Positions 15,698-24,163 of a DNA stretch of 38,829 nucleotides are shown in pieces. The position numbers and the translations under genes were made by a program. The DNA is from Dokdonia sp. GTDB lineage: Bacteria > Bacteroidota > Bacteroidia > Flavobacteriales > Flavobacteriaceae. The DNA lies in the NCBI GenBank assembly GCA_023299935.1, contig JALZVV010000099.1, forward strand, positions 1 to 38,829. Reading direction: 5' to 3'. Under the pieces are notes generated by a model. It searched no databases, was not told the DNA's origin, and saw nothing but the letters and a program-made list of their open reading frames with translations. How positions within the stretch are numbered: the first letter of the stretch is position 1; every line of letters starts with the position of its first letter.

Positions 15698-16693
15698 TTA
15701 TTGACCGCCTCCTTCTTCATTATCTGGAACTGGCGGAGCGTTCCTATTCTTTCTTGCGTTTAATATAGAATCTCTTCTTACTTTTCGGGCATTAAGTATC
15801 GAATCTTTACGTCTTTTACGGGCTTCCAGCGCAGTTACTCTAGCATCAGCAGGTTTTGCATTGTCACCTGCAGGCTTTTCTTTAGAGGTTTTAATTTCTG
15901 ATTTGGCTAACCGTATCGCAGCAAGAGAATCTTTTTTACGCTGTCTTTCTTCAAGTAAACGTTGTCTTCTTTCTTCAAAAGCCTTTTGGCGTTCTTCTTT
16001 TTCTGTTGCACGTGTAGAAGCTCTTTCCTCAAGAGCTGCTTCTCTTTCGCTCTTTTTAGCTTCAATTTGTCTTTGTCTCTCTAAAGTTGCCTGGTCTTCT
16101 TCTACAGTCTTAGATTCATCTCTGTCAAATGCATCCTCATCTTTTTTGCCGTTTATTTGTTTACGCTTGGATGATCTAGTAATACTACGTAATACCTGAT
16201 CGCTTATGTCATGTCTATCTGCTGCATATAACATAAGAACTTCAGACTTATTCATTACATAATCATATTTCTTATTTGCAGAGATTTCTTGTACTGCATT
16301 GAAAACTTGATCTTGTACAGGCTCTACGAGTTGTCTTTTTTGGATGGCTAAATCTCCTCCTGGTCCAAAACGCTTTTGTTGATAGTCTAATATTTGATCT
16401 TCTTCAAAAGTAATCTCCTCATTTCGTTCTTCTATCAATTCTGCGGTAAGCAAAGGGCGTTCATTTTCCAATTGCTTTTTCATTGCGTCTACAGAACCTA
16501 TCTTGGATTCAATTTCTCCCTTCCATCTATTTACTTTATCATCTAGCTGTTTTGAGGCTTCTTGAAATTCAGGTACATTTTCAAGAATATAATCCATATC
16601 AATATATCCTATTCTAATGCTGCGCTGCGCATTTGTAGTTTGAAGGGTCATCATTAATGTACCCACTAGAAATAAAAAAACTTTTGTATTCAT
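15698..16693 (-). CDS. OmpH/Skp family chaperone with a long charged C-terminal extension
   Basis: A 331-residue protein, twice the usual Skp size. The signal peptide ends near TTNAQ, followed by the OmpH core (about 24-175): IRIGYIDMDYILENVPEFQE, a coiled-coil tentacle, and 'YDYVMNKSEVLMLYAADRHDIS'. Residues 176-331 are an added tail very rich in Lys, Arg, Glu and Asp. It is probably helical or disordered. It contains two 11-residue tandem units ending in DSILN (291-301 and 302-312) and a Gly-rich end (NEEGGGQ). The core suggests binding of unfolded outer-membrane proteins next to BamA. The tail might bind the inner membrane, peptidoglycan or lipopolysaccharide, but nothing in the sequence proves it. 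It starts 39 bp after bamA. Confidence 0.88.
   Translation of the reverse strand: MNTKVFLFLVGTLMMTLQTTNAQRSIRIGYIDMDYILENVPEFQEASKQLDDKVNRWKGEIESKIGSVDAMKKQLENERPLLTAELIEERNEEITFEEDQILDYQQKRFGPGGDLAIQKRQLVEPVQDQVFNAVQEISANKKYDYVMNKSEVLMLYAADRHDISDQVLRSITRSSKRKQINGKKDEDAFDRDESKTVEEDQATLERQRQIEAKKSEREAALEERASTRATEKEERQKAFEERRQRLLEERQRKKDSLAAIRLAKSEIKTSKEKPAGDNAKPADARVTALEARKRRKDSILNARKVRRDSILNARKNRNAPPVPDNEEGGGQ
15746..15823 (-). repeat. Tandem 33-bp coding repeat in the long ompH gene
   Basis: Encodes residues 291-316: two consecutive 11-residue units (ARKRRKDSILN, ARKVRRDSILN) and the beginning of a third (ARKNR). The nucleotide units have diverged, while the peptide stays basic plus DSILN. 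Confidence 0.7.
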
Positions 16694-16732
16694 AATCAGT
16701 CAAAGTTGTTTTAGAAATAATCGTGCCAAAAA

Positions 16733-19309
16733 TTAAAACTGCTGTCCGATAATGAAGTGAGTTTCCCATCCATTAGGCGATGTAAGCCCAGGAATAGGAT
16801 CGAATCCATATCCAAAATCCAGCCCTAATAATCCAAAGGCAGGCATAAATATACGAATTCCTGCTCCAGCAGACCTGCTCAATTGAAACGGATTATAATC
16901 TCTAAAATTGTCATAAGAAGATCCACCTTCTGTAAATGCGAGTGCATAAATGGTTGCCGCTTGACTAAAAGTGATAGGATATCTAAGCTCTAAACTAAAT
17001 TTATTATAGATAGTAGCACCATCATTTGCAGTTGTTGTTGTCGCTATACCTCTATCTTGCGGAGTTACAGATTGATTAGGATAACCTCTTAATCGAATAA
17101 TTTCACGACCGTCCAATGAGAAACCGCCTAAACCATCTCCTCCTAGGAAAAAGCGTTCAAATGGAGGAACACCTCTTTGTTGATTATAAGCTCCTAGCCA
17201 TCCAAATTCTACATTAGATTGCAGCACAAACTTCGATCCTAGACTGGTATACCATTTACCCGCAAACTTTACTTTATAGTACTCTAAGAATCTAAATCGT
17301 TCTTGGTCTATTTCTCCAATCGCACTTGCGTCTTGAGCTTCAACAGCTAGAATTCGGTCCTCAGCTAATTGACCATAATCTACGCCATTCCATGCAGAAT
17401 AGGGTAAAGTAAGTTTTGCACTAACGCTCCATTCTGATCCTCCTGTAGGAAAAATAGGATTGTTAAAAGTGTTATTTCTACTCAATCCTATGGTATAGGC
17501 TAAGTTTTCTGAAGCCCCATCACCAAAAGTAAATAAGCCAGTATTAAAGTTTACAAGATCAAAATGTTGATAACTTAATGCATGGGACAGCGTAAAATTG
17601 CGATCTGGCCAAGTCAAACGTTTTGCTAGTCCTACAGATCCTCCTGTAATATTAAAACGACTATTCCTATCCACACGATCTGCTTGAGAAGTAGCAAGGT
17701 TATTAAATAAGAATTGTATTGTATGAGATAGTGATGCACTAAATTGTACAGGTTTTTTTCCTCCAAACCAAGGATCAGTTAAAGAGATAGTATAAGTTTG
17801 AAAAAACTGACTGGCCTGAGCTCTTAAGGAAAACTGCTGACCATCTCCCATAGGCAAGGGTCTGTATGCATCTTTATTAAATATATTTTGGATGGAAAAA
17901 TTGTTAAAGGATAAACCTAGAGTTCCTACAAATCCACCTCCACCAAATCCACCTTGCAATTCTATTTGGCTGGCCCCTTGTTCTACAACATTGTATTCTA
18001 AATCTACTGTGCCACCTATTTGATCAAAGTTTTTAAACTCAGGAGTAAGTTGCTGTGCATCAAAAAATCCTAGTCTTCCTAATTCTCTAATAGTTCCTAC
18101 TACGGCTTCTTTACTGTAACGCTGTCCCGGTTTAGTAAGAAGCTCACGATAAATTACCTTATCCTTAGTCTTATCATTTCCTTTTACTTCTACACGATTG
18201 AAATAGGCCAGTTTACCTTCAGAAATACGCACTTCAAAATTAATAGTATCTTGATTTACACCAGTTTCTACGGCATTAATATTGGAGAATAAGTATCCGC
18301 TATTTTGATATAAATTTGCTAGATCATCTGCGTCTGGATCCCCTTCTTTTTGCACTCTTTCTTTTAACAAAACACCATTATAGACATCCCCTTTACGCAA
18401 GCCTAACTTAGTTTGTAATTGAGCATCACTATAAACTGTGTTTCCAATAAAATTTATATCACCTATATAATAACGTTTCCCTTCTTGAACATCTAGCTTA
18501 AGAGTAATATCGGTCCCATTGTCACTGTAGATGGTGTCCATAAGAATACGAGCATCCCTAAATCCTTTTTCTTTGTATTTGTTTACCAAGGCAACTTTAT
18601 CGTCCTCATAGTCACTTTCAATAAATTTAGATCTCTTCCAAAAACGCCAAAGTTTTTTCTTCTTTGTGTTTTTCATGGCAGCGGTCAATCTCTTATTTTG
18701 GAGTTCTTGTCTCCCGTCAAAAACAATGTCTTTAATTTTTACTCGTTCTCCTTTATCAATATTAACGACTAAGTCTACTTTATTTTTCGATACACTGTCT
18801 TCTTTCGTTATAGAATTGACAAAAACTTTAGTGTTCAAATACCCCTTGTTTCTGTAATTGTTCTCAATGTAATTTTTTGTATTGGTAATAAGGTTTTCGG
18901 TAACTTTTGCACCTTTATTTAGTCCATTGTCCTTAATAAAGGCAACTCCCTTTTTTTCTTTAATACCTCTAAATTTAACTTCATTAAGTTCTGGCACTTC
19001 CTTTATATCCAGCTGTAACTTAACCTTGTCGCCATCCAAGTCGGTGACAAATAGATTGATGTCAGAAAATAATTCTAAACCCCATAATTTCTTTATTACA
19101 TTACTAATTTTCTCCCCAGGCAGATAAAGTCTTTCGCCAACTCTTAGCCCAGTAAATGCTATAACTGTATTTTCGTTGTAAGTAGTTGTGCCAGTTACAG
19201 TAATATCTGCTACTTCATATTTAACATCAGGATCCAGAGGTAAATCTCTTTGAGACAAAACAGTTAAGCTTGCAAAAAAAGCAAGTAATAGGGTAATTTT
19301 TTTTATCAA
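16733..19309 (-). CDS. bamA: BamA, outer-membrane protein assembly factor
   Basis: An 858-residue protein counted from a TTG codon at 19309. The TTG was chosen because it starts a clear signal peptide (LIKKITLLLAFFASLTVLSQ) 16 bp after the uppS stop; the next Met in frame upstream would require about 65 bp or more of overlap with uppS. POTRA domains occupy roughly residues 30-430, with repeats such as VADITVTGTTTYNENTVIAF and GDINFIGNTVYSDAQLQ. A 16-strand barrel follows, including the lid-lock-type segment 'FFLGGDGLGGFSLDGREIIRLRG' rich in Gly, and the chain ends in an aromatic residue (IIGQQF), as outer-membrane barrels do. BamA inserts barrel proteins into the outer membrane. It is in one string with uppS upstream and two OmpH chaperones downstream. 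Confidence 0.93.
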   Translation of the reverse strand: MIKKITLLLAFFASLTVLSQRDLPLDPDVKYEVADITVTGTTTYNENTVIAFTGLRVGERLYLPGEKISNVIKKLWGLELFSDINLFVTDLDGDKVKLQLDIKEVPELNEVKFRGIKEKKGVAFIKDNGLNKGAKVTENLITNTKNYIENNYRNKGYLNTKVFVNSITKEDSVSKNKVDLVVNIDKGERVKIKDIVFDGRQELQNKRLTAAMKNTKKKKLWRFWKRSKFIESDYEDDKVALVNKYKEKGFRDARILMDTIYSDNGTDITLKLDVQEGKRYYIGDINFIGNTVYSDAQLQTKLGLRKGDVYNGVLLKERVQKEGDPDADDLANLYQNSGYLFSNINAVETGVNQDTINFEVRISEGKLAYFNRVEVKGNDKTKDKVIYRELLTKPGQRYSKEAVVGTIRELGRLGFFDAQQLTPEFKNFDQIGGTVDLEYNVVEQGASQIELQGGFGGGGFVGTLGLSFNNFSIQNIFNKDAYRPLPMGDGQQFSLRAQASQFFQTYTISLTDPWFGGKKPVQFSASLSHTIQFLFNNLATSQADRVDRNSRFNITGGSVGLAKRLTWPDRNFTLSHALSYQHFDLVNFNTGLFTFGDGASENLAYTIGLSRNNTFNNPIFPTGGSEWSVSAKLTLPYSAWNGVDYGQLAEDRILAVEAQDASAIGEIDQERFRFLEYYKVKFAGKWYTSLGSKFVLQSNVEFGWLGAYNQQRGVPPFERFFLGGDGLGGFSLDGREIIRLRGYPNQSVTPQDRGIATTTTANDGATIYNKFSLELRYPITFSQAATIYALAFTEGGSSYDNFRDYNPFQLSRSAGAGIRIFMPAFGLLGLDFGYGFDPIPGLTSPNGWETHFIIGQQF

Positions 19310-19325
19310 AATCTGCTTTTTTCCT

Positions 19326-20066
19326 TTATTTAATCTGTTCGCTCGTCTTTCCAAATCGTCGTTCTCTTTTCTGATAATTATAAATAGCATCGTGCAGATG
19401 TTCTTTTTTGAAATCTGGCCATAATACAGAAGTGAAGTAAAACTCTGCATAGGCAATTTGCCATAACAAAAAATTACTTACTCGTTGTTCACCACTTGTC
19501 CTGATGAGTAAATCTACATCGGGCATGTCATGGGTGTAAAGATGCCTATTAATAAGAGACTCATCAATCTCAGAAGGCGAAATTATGTTATTTTTAACTT
19601 TAATGCTTATTTCTTGTAAAGTTTTAAGAATTTCTTCACGTCCTCCGTAACTCAGAGCGAGCGTTACTCTTAATCTTTTGTTAGTTTTTGTCTTTTCAAT
19701 GACCTCTTTTAATTCTTTTTGTGCCTTCTTCGGAAGTGTGTCTGTATTTCCAATAGTATGCAAAGCAACATCGTTTTCTTGTAAGGTCTTTAATTCTTTT
19801 TTTAAAGAAGACACAAGAAGGTTCATTAGAATATCAATTTCCTTTTTAGGTCTATTCCAATTCTCAGTAGAAAAAGCATATAGTGTCAAGTACGGTATGC
19901 CAAGTTCAGCACATCCTTCTACAGCTTGCTTAACGCCTTGTGTGCCTTTTTTGTGCCCAGCGGCTCTAAATAGTCCTTGTTTTTTTGCCCATCGACCATT
20001 TCCGTCCATGATAATGGCTACATGTTGTGGTAATTTGTTTCGATCAATGTGCTCTATAATCTCCAT
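19326..20066 (-). CDS. uppS: Isoprenyl transferase (undecaprenyl diphosphate synthase)
   Basis: A 246-residue cis-prenyltransferase counted from ATG 20066. The longer frame from 20105 would overlap the upstream gene by 32 bp, whereas 20066 leaves a 7-bp gap and gives the typical short N-terminus. Signatures: HVAIIMDGNGRWAKKQG with catalytic Asp21, 'LTLYAFSTENWNRP', and 'DLLIRTSGEQRVSNFLLWQ' near the end. It adds isoprene units to farnesyl diphosphate to give the C55 carrier for peptidoglycan and surface polysaccharides. It lies between a DUF6089 barrel gene and bamA, the usual order in flavobacteria. Confidence 0.95.
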   Translation of the reverse strand: MEIIEHIDRNKLPQHVAIIMDGNGRWAKKQGLFRAAGHKKGTQGVKQAVEGCAELGIPYLTLYAFSTENWNRPKKEIDILMNLLVSSLKKELKTLQENDVALHTIGNTDTLPKKAQKELKEVIEKTKTNKRLRVTLALSYGGREEILKTLQEISIKVKNNIISPSEIDESLINRHLYTHDMPDVDLLIRTSGEQRVSNFLLWQIAYAEFYFTSVLWPDFKKEHLHDAIYNYQKRERRFGKTSEQIK

Positions 20067-20073
20067 TTTTAAC

Positions 20074-20757
20074 TTAAAATGCGCAAAAACATGGTTTTTT
20101 TCCAAAAGTATATGTTATCGTAAATCCAGTAAACATATACCAATCATCATTACTAATATTACCAAAACGAAAATTTCCGTTTGGATCATTCTTAGGAGCA
20201 CTGCCGTCAATGTTATCAGTTAAAGCGTATCGCGCTCCTATTTCAAAGGCAAAGACAAAGTTTTGTGCAAATGCAAATTTATAACCTAATACCATTGGTA
20301 TTGCAAAATTTAAAATACCACCTAAACTTACAGAATTATTAGGGGTAGTTCTTAAATCATCTTGATTAAAAACTGTTAGACCTGTATATAAATATGGAGT
20401 AGATGGATTACGTTCTTTAAACATATCAAAATCCCAAAATGTATATTCAAGGCCCAATGATACTTCTGTGATATTATTTTCAAAGGATGATCCTCTTAAT
20501 TGTCTGCGAGATTCAGCACTATCTGTATCATCTCCCACTAACTGTGCAAAAATTGCAGAGAATCTAAAACTATGTCTAGCACTTCTATTCCATTTTCCAA
20601 CAATCCCTACTGCTGGAGCATTAGGAGCAATAAAACTTGTTGACCCAACATCTCCAACAAAATTAGCTCCGCCAGCATAAAGTCCTATTTCATAGGTTTG
20701 TGCAGGGGAATTAGAACTAAAAAATAAGGCTATTATAACAACCGTCAGATACCTCAT
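20074..20757 (-). CDS. DUF6089 family outer-membrane beta-barrel protein
   Basis: A 227-residue protein with a signal peptide (MRYLTVVIIALFFSSNSPAQ). The mature chain begins TYEIGLYAGGANFVGDVGS, typical of the small OmpW/OmpA-like barrels annotated DUF6089, and it alternates polar and hydrophobic residues in strands up to the end (WYMFTGFTITYTFGKKPC). The family regularly lies next to uppS and bamA in Bacteroidota, as here, which hints at a role in envelope assembly, but no function is known. It has its own promoter box at 20775-20782 and is separated from nadK by a 159-bp gap with an exact palindrome, so it probably heads the bamA transcript. Confidence 0.85.
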   Translation of the reverse strand: MRYLTVVIIALFFSSNSPAQTYEIGLYAGGANFVGDVGSTSFIAPNAPAVGIVGKWNRSARHSFRFSAIFAQLVGDDTDSAESRRQLRGSSFENNITEVSLGLEYTFWDFDMFKERNPSTPYLYTGLTVFNQDDLRTTPNNSVSLGGILNFAIPMVLGYKFAFAQNFVFAFEIGARYALTDNIDGSAPKNDPNGNFRFGNISNDDWYMFTGFTITYTFGKKPCFCAF

Positions 20758-20774
20758 ATAACTACAAAAGTTTG

Positions 20775-20782
20775 CAAATATA
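20775..20782 (-). promoter_or_regulatory. -7 promoter box for the DUF6089-uppS-bamA-ompH string
   Basis: TATATTTG on the minus strand matches TAnnTTTG; expected leader 11-14 nt to ATG 20757. No clear -33 TTG. It gives a plausible start for the five-gene envelope transcript. Confidence 0.55.
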
Positions 20783-20839
20783 ACAATAATGTGTGCCTAT
20801 TAATCATAAGTTAGAGAAATGTTAAAAAAAAAGAATACC

Positions 20840-20853
20840 GCTTTCGCGAAAGC
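20840..20853. repeat. GCTTTCGCGAAAGC palindrome, exact intergenic copy
   Basis: Perfect palindrome (16 bp with the C/G flanks) between nadK and the DUF6089 gene, about 60 bp upstream of the DUF6089 -7 box. An A-run at 20824-20832 lies next to it, so on the minus strand it could also serve as a terminator for nadK, although the A-run is 7 bp away from the stem. Confidence 0.9.
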
Positions 20854-20916
20854 GTAAAGCTCTAACCCTATTTTTAATACACCTAGGATAAACATAAATA
20901 AGAAAGAATTATTGTT

Positions 20917-21801
20917 CTAGTTGCGCTTATCTTCTCCCCATAAGAGCTTCTTCCGAATCGTTTTTAAAAAACTTTCACCTCTTAGTGTAATAAGTTTAAT
21001 AGTAAAAGGTGCTTTTCTTAGCGTTATTAAAGTATCGTTATCAAGGGTTAATATGCGTGAGTCTAAAGAAATGAGATGCTGTTCTTCACGTCCTGAAACC
21101 TGTAATGTAATTACGGTGTCATCTGGCACTACTAGGGGTCGAGCATTTAAATTGTGAGGTGCAATAGGTGTTAGAACTATGCTTGATGTTCCTGGTGCAA
21201 TAACTGGGCCTCCGCAACTTAGTGAATAGCCAGTGCTTCCCGTTGGAGTTGCTACAATAAGGCCATCTGCCCAATAATTTGTTAGTTTTTCTTCGTCTAA
21301 ATGCGTCGTAACAGAAATCATACTCGTGGTATTTTTTCTATTTACGGCGATTTCATTAAGTGCGAAGTCTAATTCTCCCAAGGTATCTTCATTGCCTTCT
21401 ATTTTTGCTTGTATGAGACTCCTATTTGACAGTTCATATTGTCCATCTAATATCTTATCAATAGAATCTGCAATCTCTTCCTTCTTAATAGTAGCTAAAA
21501 AACCTAACCTTCCTGTATTAATACCAGCAATAGGAATATTAAGGTCTCTGATGTAAGTCACAGTTTTCAATATCGTTCCATCACCTCCAATACTAAAAAA
21601 CAAATCATAACTATTATCTAGTTCTTCAAATGTGCTAAAGTGATCGTAGTTAGCCTGGATCTGGTCGTGCTCATTAATAAGGTTCAAGAAGTTTTTCTCT
21701 ATAATTACCTCTATTTGTTTTTTACCTAAGATATCCAAAAGTTCTTGAACATAGCGGGCTGCTTCTTTATGATAAAATTGACCATAGATACCTACTTTCA
21801 T
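20917..21801 (-). CDS. nadK: NAD kinase
   Basis: A 294-residue protein of normal length. The ATP-NAD kinase signatures are GGDGTILK (residues 72-79, with the catalytic Asp74), INTGRLGFLAT, the NE motif in 'FALNEIAVNR', and the Gly-rich 'TPTGSTGYSLSCGGP' region. It phosphorylates NAD to NADP in the cytoplasm. It starts 7 bp after the CBS-protein gene and is surely co-transcribed with it. Confidence 0.96.
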   Translation of the reverse strand: MKVGIYGQFYHKEAARYVQELLDILGKKQIEVIIEKNFLNLINEHDQIQANYDHFSTFEELDNSYDLFFSIGGDGTILKTVTYIRDLNIPIAGINTGRLGFLATIKKEEIADSIDKILDGQYELSNRSLIQAKIEGNEDTLGELDFALNEIAVNRKNTTSMISVTTHLDEEKLTNYWADGLIVATPTGSTGYSLSCGGPVIAPGTSSIVLTPIAPHNLNARPLVVPDDTVITLQVSGREEQHLISLDSRILTLDNDTLITLRKAPFTIKLITLRGESFLKTIRKKLLWGEDKRN

Positions 21802-21808
21802 AGCTTTG

Positions 21809-22465
21809 TTAGATGTTAAGATATTTTTCTAGATACTTCGATCTGTTTCTTAGGTCTGTTAAAAAGGTGTCTTCTTGATGGCTAGAAACTACTTTGTAAC
21901 TATACCTTCTAAAGGTCGATAGGATATCATTAAAGTTAGATCTGCCTAATTTTATTGAAATTTGAGCCAAGTCATTTTCTATTCTTGAAATAAACATCCC
22001 CCAAATTTTACCGTCATTGGATTCTACTATTTGACTGATTTCACTAAATGAGTAATCCAAAACTCCTTTTTCTATTATAACCACACTGCCAGGTTCTCGA
22101 ATAAACGGCGTATTGTTAAAAAAGTTCATTACGTCTTCTAGTTCATAATACCCTAGATACTTGCCAGAACTATCTAGAACAGGCATTATGTTTGTACGAT
22201 GCTGGGCAAACATTTCTAAAATGTCAAGCCAGTTTGTTTCATAGCGCACAAAAAAGGGATTTAGCGAGTGAGTATAATCCTCAACAATACAAGATGCATC
22301 ATAACAATGCACATCATTTTCATCCATACAACCCGCATACACATTGCTATTAGTAACAGGCACATGAGAGTAGGTGGTTTGCGAAAAAAGAGATTGTAAA
22401 TCTCCGATTGCCTGACTTGCAGAAACGGGTTTAATATCGTTTATGATAAAATCTGTAATGATCAT
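21809..22465 (-). CDS. CBS domain protein
   Basis: A 218-residue cytoplasmic protein. The N-terminal ~130 residues hold a CBS domain pair: 'FIINDIKPVSASQAIGDLQSLFSQTTYSHVPV' and 'HRTNIMPVLDSSGKYLGYYELEDVMNFF' show the usual 'xxxxPVxDxxGxxxG' pattern of the second motif. The C-terminal ~80 residues (SVVIIEKGVLDYSFSEISQI...) resemble a small ACT-like regulatory fold, but that is only an impression. CBS pairs bind adenine nucleotides. Linkage to nadK (7 bp gap) makes a link with nucleotide-cofactor sensing plausible. It is divergent from pdxJ. Confidence 0.8.
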   Translation of the reverse strand: MIITDFIINDIKPVSASQAIGDLQSLFSQTTYSHVPVTNSNVYAGCMDENDVHCYDASCIVEDYTHSLNPFFVRYETNWLDILEMFAQHRTNIMPVLDSSGKYLGYYELEDVMNFFNNTPFIREPGSVVIIEKGVLDYSFSEISQIVESNDGKIWGMFISRIENDLAQISIKLGRSNFNDILSTFRRYSYKVVSSHQEDTFLTDLRNRSKYLEKYLNI

Positions 22466-22510
22466 ATTGCAAAATAATGAAAAAATAAGCTGCTACGCCT
22501 TGTCTATTTG

Positions 22511-22518
22511 TATTTTTG
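22511..22518 (+). promoter_or_regulatory. -7 promoter box for pdxJ
   Basis: TATTTTTG matches TAnnTTTG and predicts a transcript start at about 22522-22525, 18-21 nt before ATG 22543. It overlaps an in-frame start at 22516, which is therefore rejected. No -33 TTG at proper spacing. Confidence 0.6.
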
Positions 22519-22542
22519 TACGCAAATAATATTCCACACTTA

Positions 22543-23259
22543 ATGACAAAGCTTAGTGTTAATATAAATAAGGTAGCGACCTTGCGCAATGCGCGAGGAG
22601 GAGATGTTCCTAATTTAATCCAAGTAGCAAAGGATTTAGAGCGTTTTGGGGCAGAAGGCATTACGGTACATCCGCGACCTGATGAACGCCATATTAAATA
22701 TCAAGATACTCGGGATCTGGCAAAGATTGTCACTACAGAGTTTAATATAGAAGGTAATCCTAATCAGAAATTTATTGATCTTGTACTAGAGACTAAACCT
22801 GCTCAGGTTACTTTAGTACCAGATGCTGTAGATGCAATAACTAGCAATGCCGGTTGGGATACGATAAAGCATATTGATTTTTTGAAAGATGTCATTGCAT
22901 CTTTTAAAAATGCAGGTATACGAACCTCTATTTTTGTGGATCCTGTGGCTAGTATGATAGAAGGTGCTAAGAACACCGGTACAGATCGTATAGAATTATA
23001 TACAGAAGCCTATGCACAGGGATATGCTCATAATAAGGAAGAAGCAATTAAACCGTATATAGAAAGTGCACTCATTGCAAACGATCTAGGTCTTGGGATT
23101 AATGCAGGACACGATTTGTCCTTAGAAAACATCACTTATTTTAAAAATAGTATTCCGCGATTGCTTGAAGTATCTATAGGTCATGCCCTTATTTCAGAGG
23201 CTTTATACTTTGGATTTGAAAAGGTGATTTATGGATATCTTGAAAAGCTAAAAGAATAA
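22543..23259 (+). CDS. pdxJ: Pyridoxine 5'-phosphate synthase
   Basis: A 238-residue TIM-barrel enzyme of normal length. The start at ATG 22543 gives the family N-terminus MTKLSVNINKVATLRNARGG. Further signatures: 'GAEGITVHPRPDERHI', 'FNIEGNP' and 'GINAGHDLSLENI', each with active-site residues. It condenses 1-deoxyxylulose 5-phosphate with 3-amino-2-oxopropyl phosphate to pyridoxine phosphate in the DXP-dependent vitamin B6 route. An alpha/beta hydrolase gene follows after 7 bp and is likely in the same transcript. Confidence 0.96.
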   Translation: MTKLSVNINKVATLRNARGGDVPNLIQVAKDLERFGAEGITVHPRPDERHIKYQDTRDLAKIVTTEFNIEGNPNQKFIDLVLETKPAQVTLVPDAVDAITSNAGWDTIKHIDFLKDVIASFKNAGIRTSIFVDPVASMIEGAKNTGTDRIELYTEAYAQGYAHNKEEAIKPYIESALIANDLGLGINAGHDLSLENITYFKNSIPRLLEVSIGHALISEALYFGFEKVIYGYLEKLKE

Positions 23260-23266
23260 AAGAATA

Positions 23267-24034
23267 GTGGAGTTATACAGCAAAATAATAGGAGAGGGAA
23301 GACCCCTTATAATATTACATGGGTTTTTGGGTATGGGAGATAACTGGAAGACCTTAGGAAGGAAGTTTTCTCAAAATGGCTTTCAAGTGCATCTTGTAGA
23401 CCAACGTAATCACGGTCGCAGTTTTCATCATACAGATTTTAGTTATGAAGTTATGGCTAATGATCTACAGCAATATGCAAGTGATAATAGTCTGCAACAA
23501 TTTGCGCTATTAGGACATTCTATGGGTGGTAAGACAGCCATGTTGTTTGCAACTAACTATCCTCAAATGATTGATAAGCTCGTGGTGGCAGATATTGGTC
23601 CAAAGTTCTATCCTCAGCATCACGATCATATTCTGGAGGGATTGAAAGGTTTGATAGAGAATGAAGATGCCCTAAAAAGTAGGCAGGCAGCAGATCACTA
23701 TCTGAGTCATTATTTAAAGGAGATAGGAATTCGCATGTTTTTACTTAAAAATTTATATTGGAAAGAAGCTGGAAAACTAGGATTGAGAGTAAATCTAGAA
23801 GTGCTAATGAAGAATATTAGTGAGATAGGTAAGGCCTTAAGTACAACAAAAAGTTTTGAAGGCGATACACTGTTTTTAAAAGGAGAACGCTCTAATTATA
23901 TCTTGCCAGAGGATGAAGATGGATTGTATCAAGCTTTCTCGAAAGCTAAAATCAAAGTAATAAAACGAGCTGGTCACTGGCTACACGCAGAAAATCCTGT
24001 AGATTTTTATCAAGAAGTGATAAATTTTTTATAA
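23267..24034 (+). CDS. Alpha/beta hydrolase (YbfF-like esterase)
   Basis: A 255-residue single-domain hydrolase starting at a GTG codon. The oxyanion segment is ILHGFLGMGDNW, the nucleophile elbow is GHSMGG (Ser85), and the catalytic His is in RAGHWLHAENP (His237). 'VDQRNHGRSFH' is highly characteristic of the YbfF/ABHD11 group of esterases. No signal peptide, so cytoplasmic. The substrate is unknown; proximity to pdxJ is probably only transcriptional. A one-mismatch copy of the window palindrome at 23933-23946 encodes AFSKA in a surface region near the C-terminus. Confidence 0.9.
   Translation: MELYSKIIGEGRPLIILHGFLGMGDNWKTLGRKFSQNGFQVHLVDQRNHGRSFHHTDFSYEVMANDLQQYASDNSLQQFALLGHSMGGKTAMLFATNYPQMIDKLVVADIGPKFYPQHHDHILEGLKGLIENEDALKSRQAADHYLSHYLKEIGIRMFLLKNLYWKEAGKLGLRVNLEVLMKNISEIGKALSTTKSFEGDTLFLKGERSNYILPEDEDGLYQAFSKAKIKVIKRAGHWLHAENPVDFYQEVINFL
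23933..23946. repeat. One-mismatch GCTTTCGCGAAAGC palindrome inside a CDS
   Basis: GCTTTCTCGAAAGC, one change from the exact element, encodes AFSKA in the alpha/beta hydrolase. Confidence 0.55.
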
Positions 24035-24083
24035 CATTGCTTAAGTAATTTATTATGTATGCATAATAAATTGTGTTAAAAAA

Positions 24084-24113
24084 TTGAGAACTATTCAAAA
24101 TACCATATTTTTG
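24084..24113 (+). promoter_or_regulatory. Complete Bacteroidota promoter for the FadL-type porin operon
   Basis: TTG at 24084-24086, exactly 19 bp, then TATTTTTG at 24106-24113. This is the best -33/-7 match in the window. The predicted leader is about 44-47 nt to ATG 24164. Confidence 0.75.
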
Positions 24114-24163
24114 CAATCGATTTATTAGAGAATTTTTAATATACCCTTAACCTAAATTAAATT

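Noticed and set aside
15861-16199. 112-codon open frame on the plus strand over the long ompH gene
   Set aside because: Ser/Leu-rich mirror of the Lys/Arg/Glu-rich tail; a compositional artefact.
19310-19456. Longer N-terminus for bamA
   Set aside because: Would overlap uppS by about 130 bp and bury the signal peptide.
19678-20223. 181-codon open frame on the plus strand
   Set aside because: Fully antisense to uppS and DUF6089; Cys/Phe/Ser-rich composition without family features, a shadow frame.
22516-22542. Earlier start for pdxJ
   Set aside because: Lies inside the predicted -7 promoter box and adds residues absent from the family.
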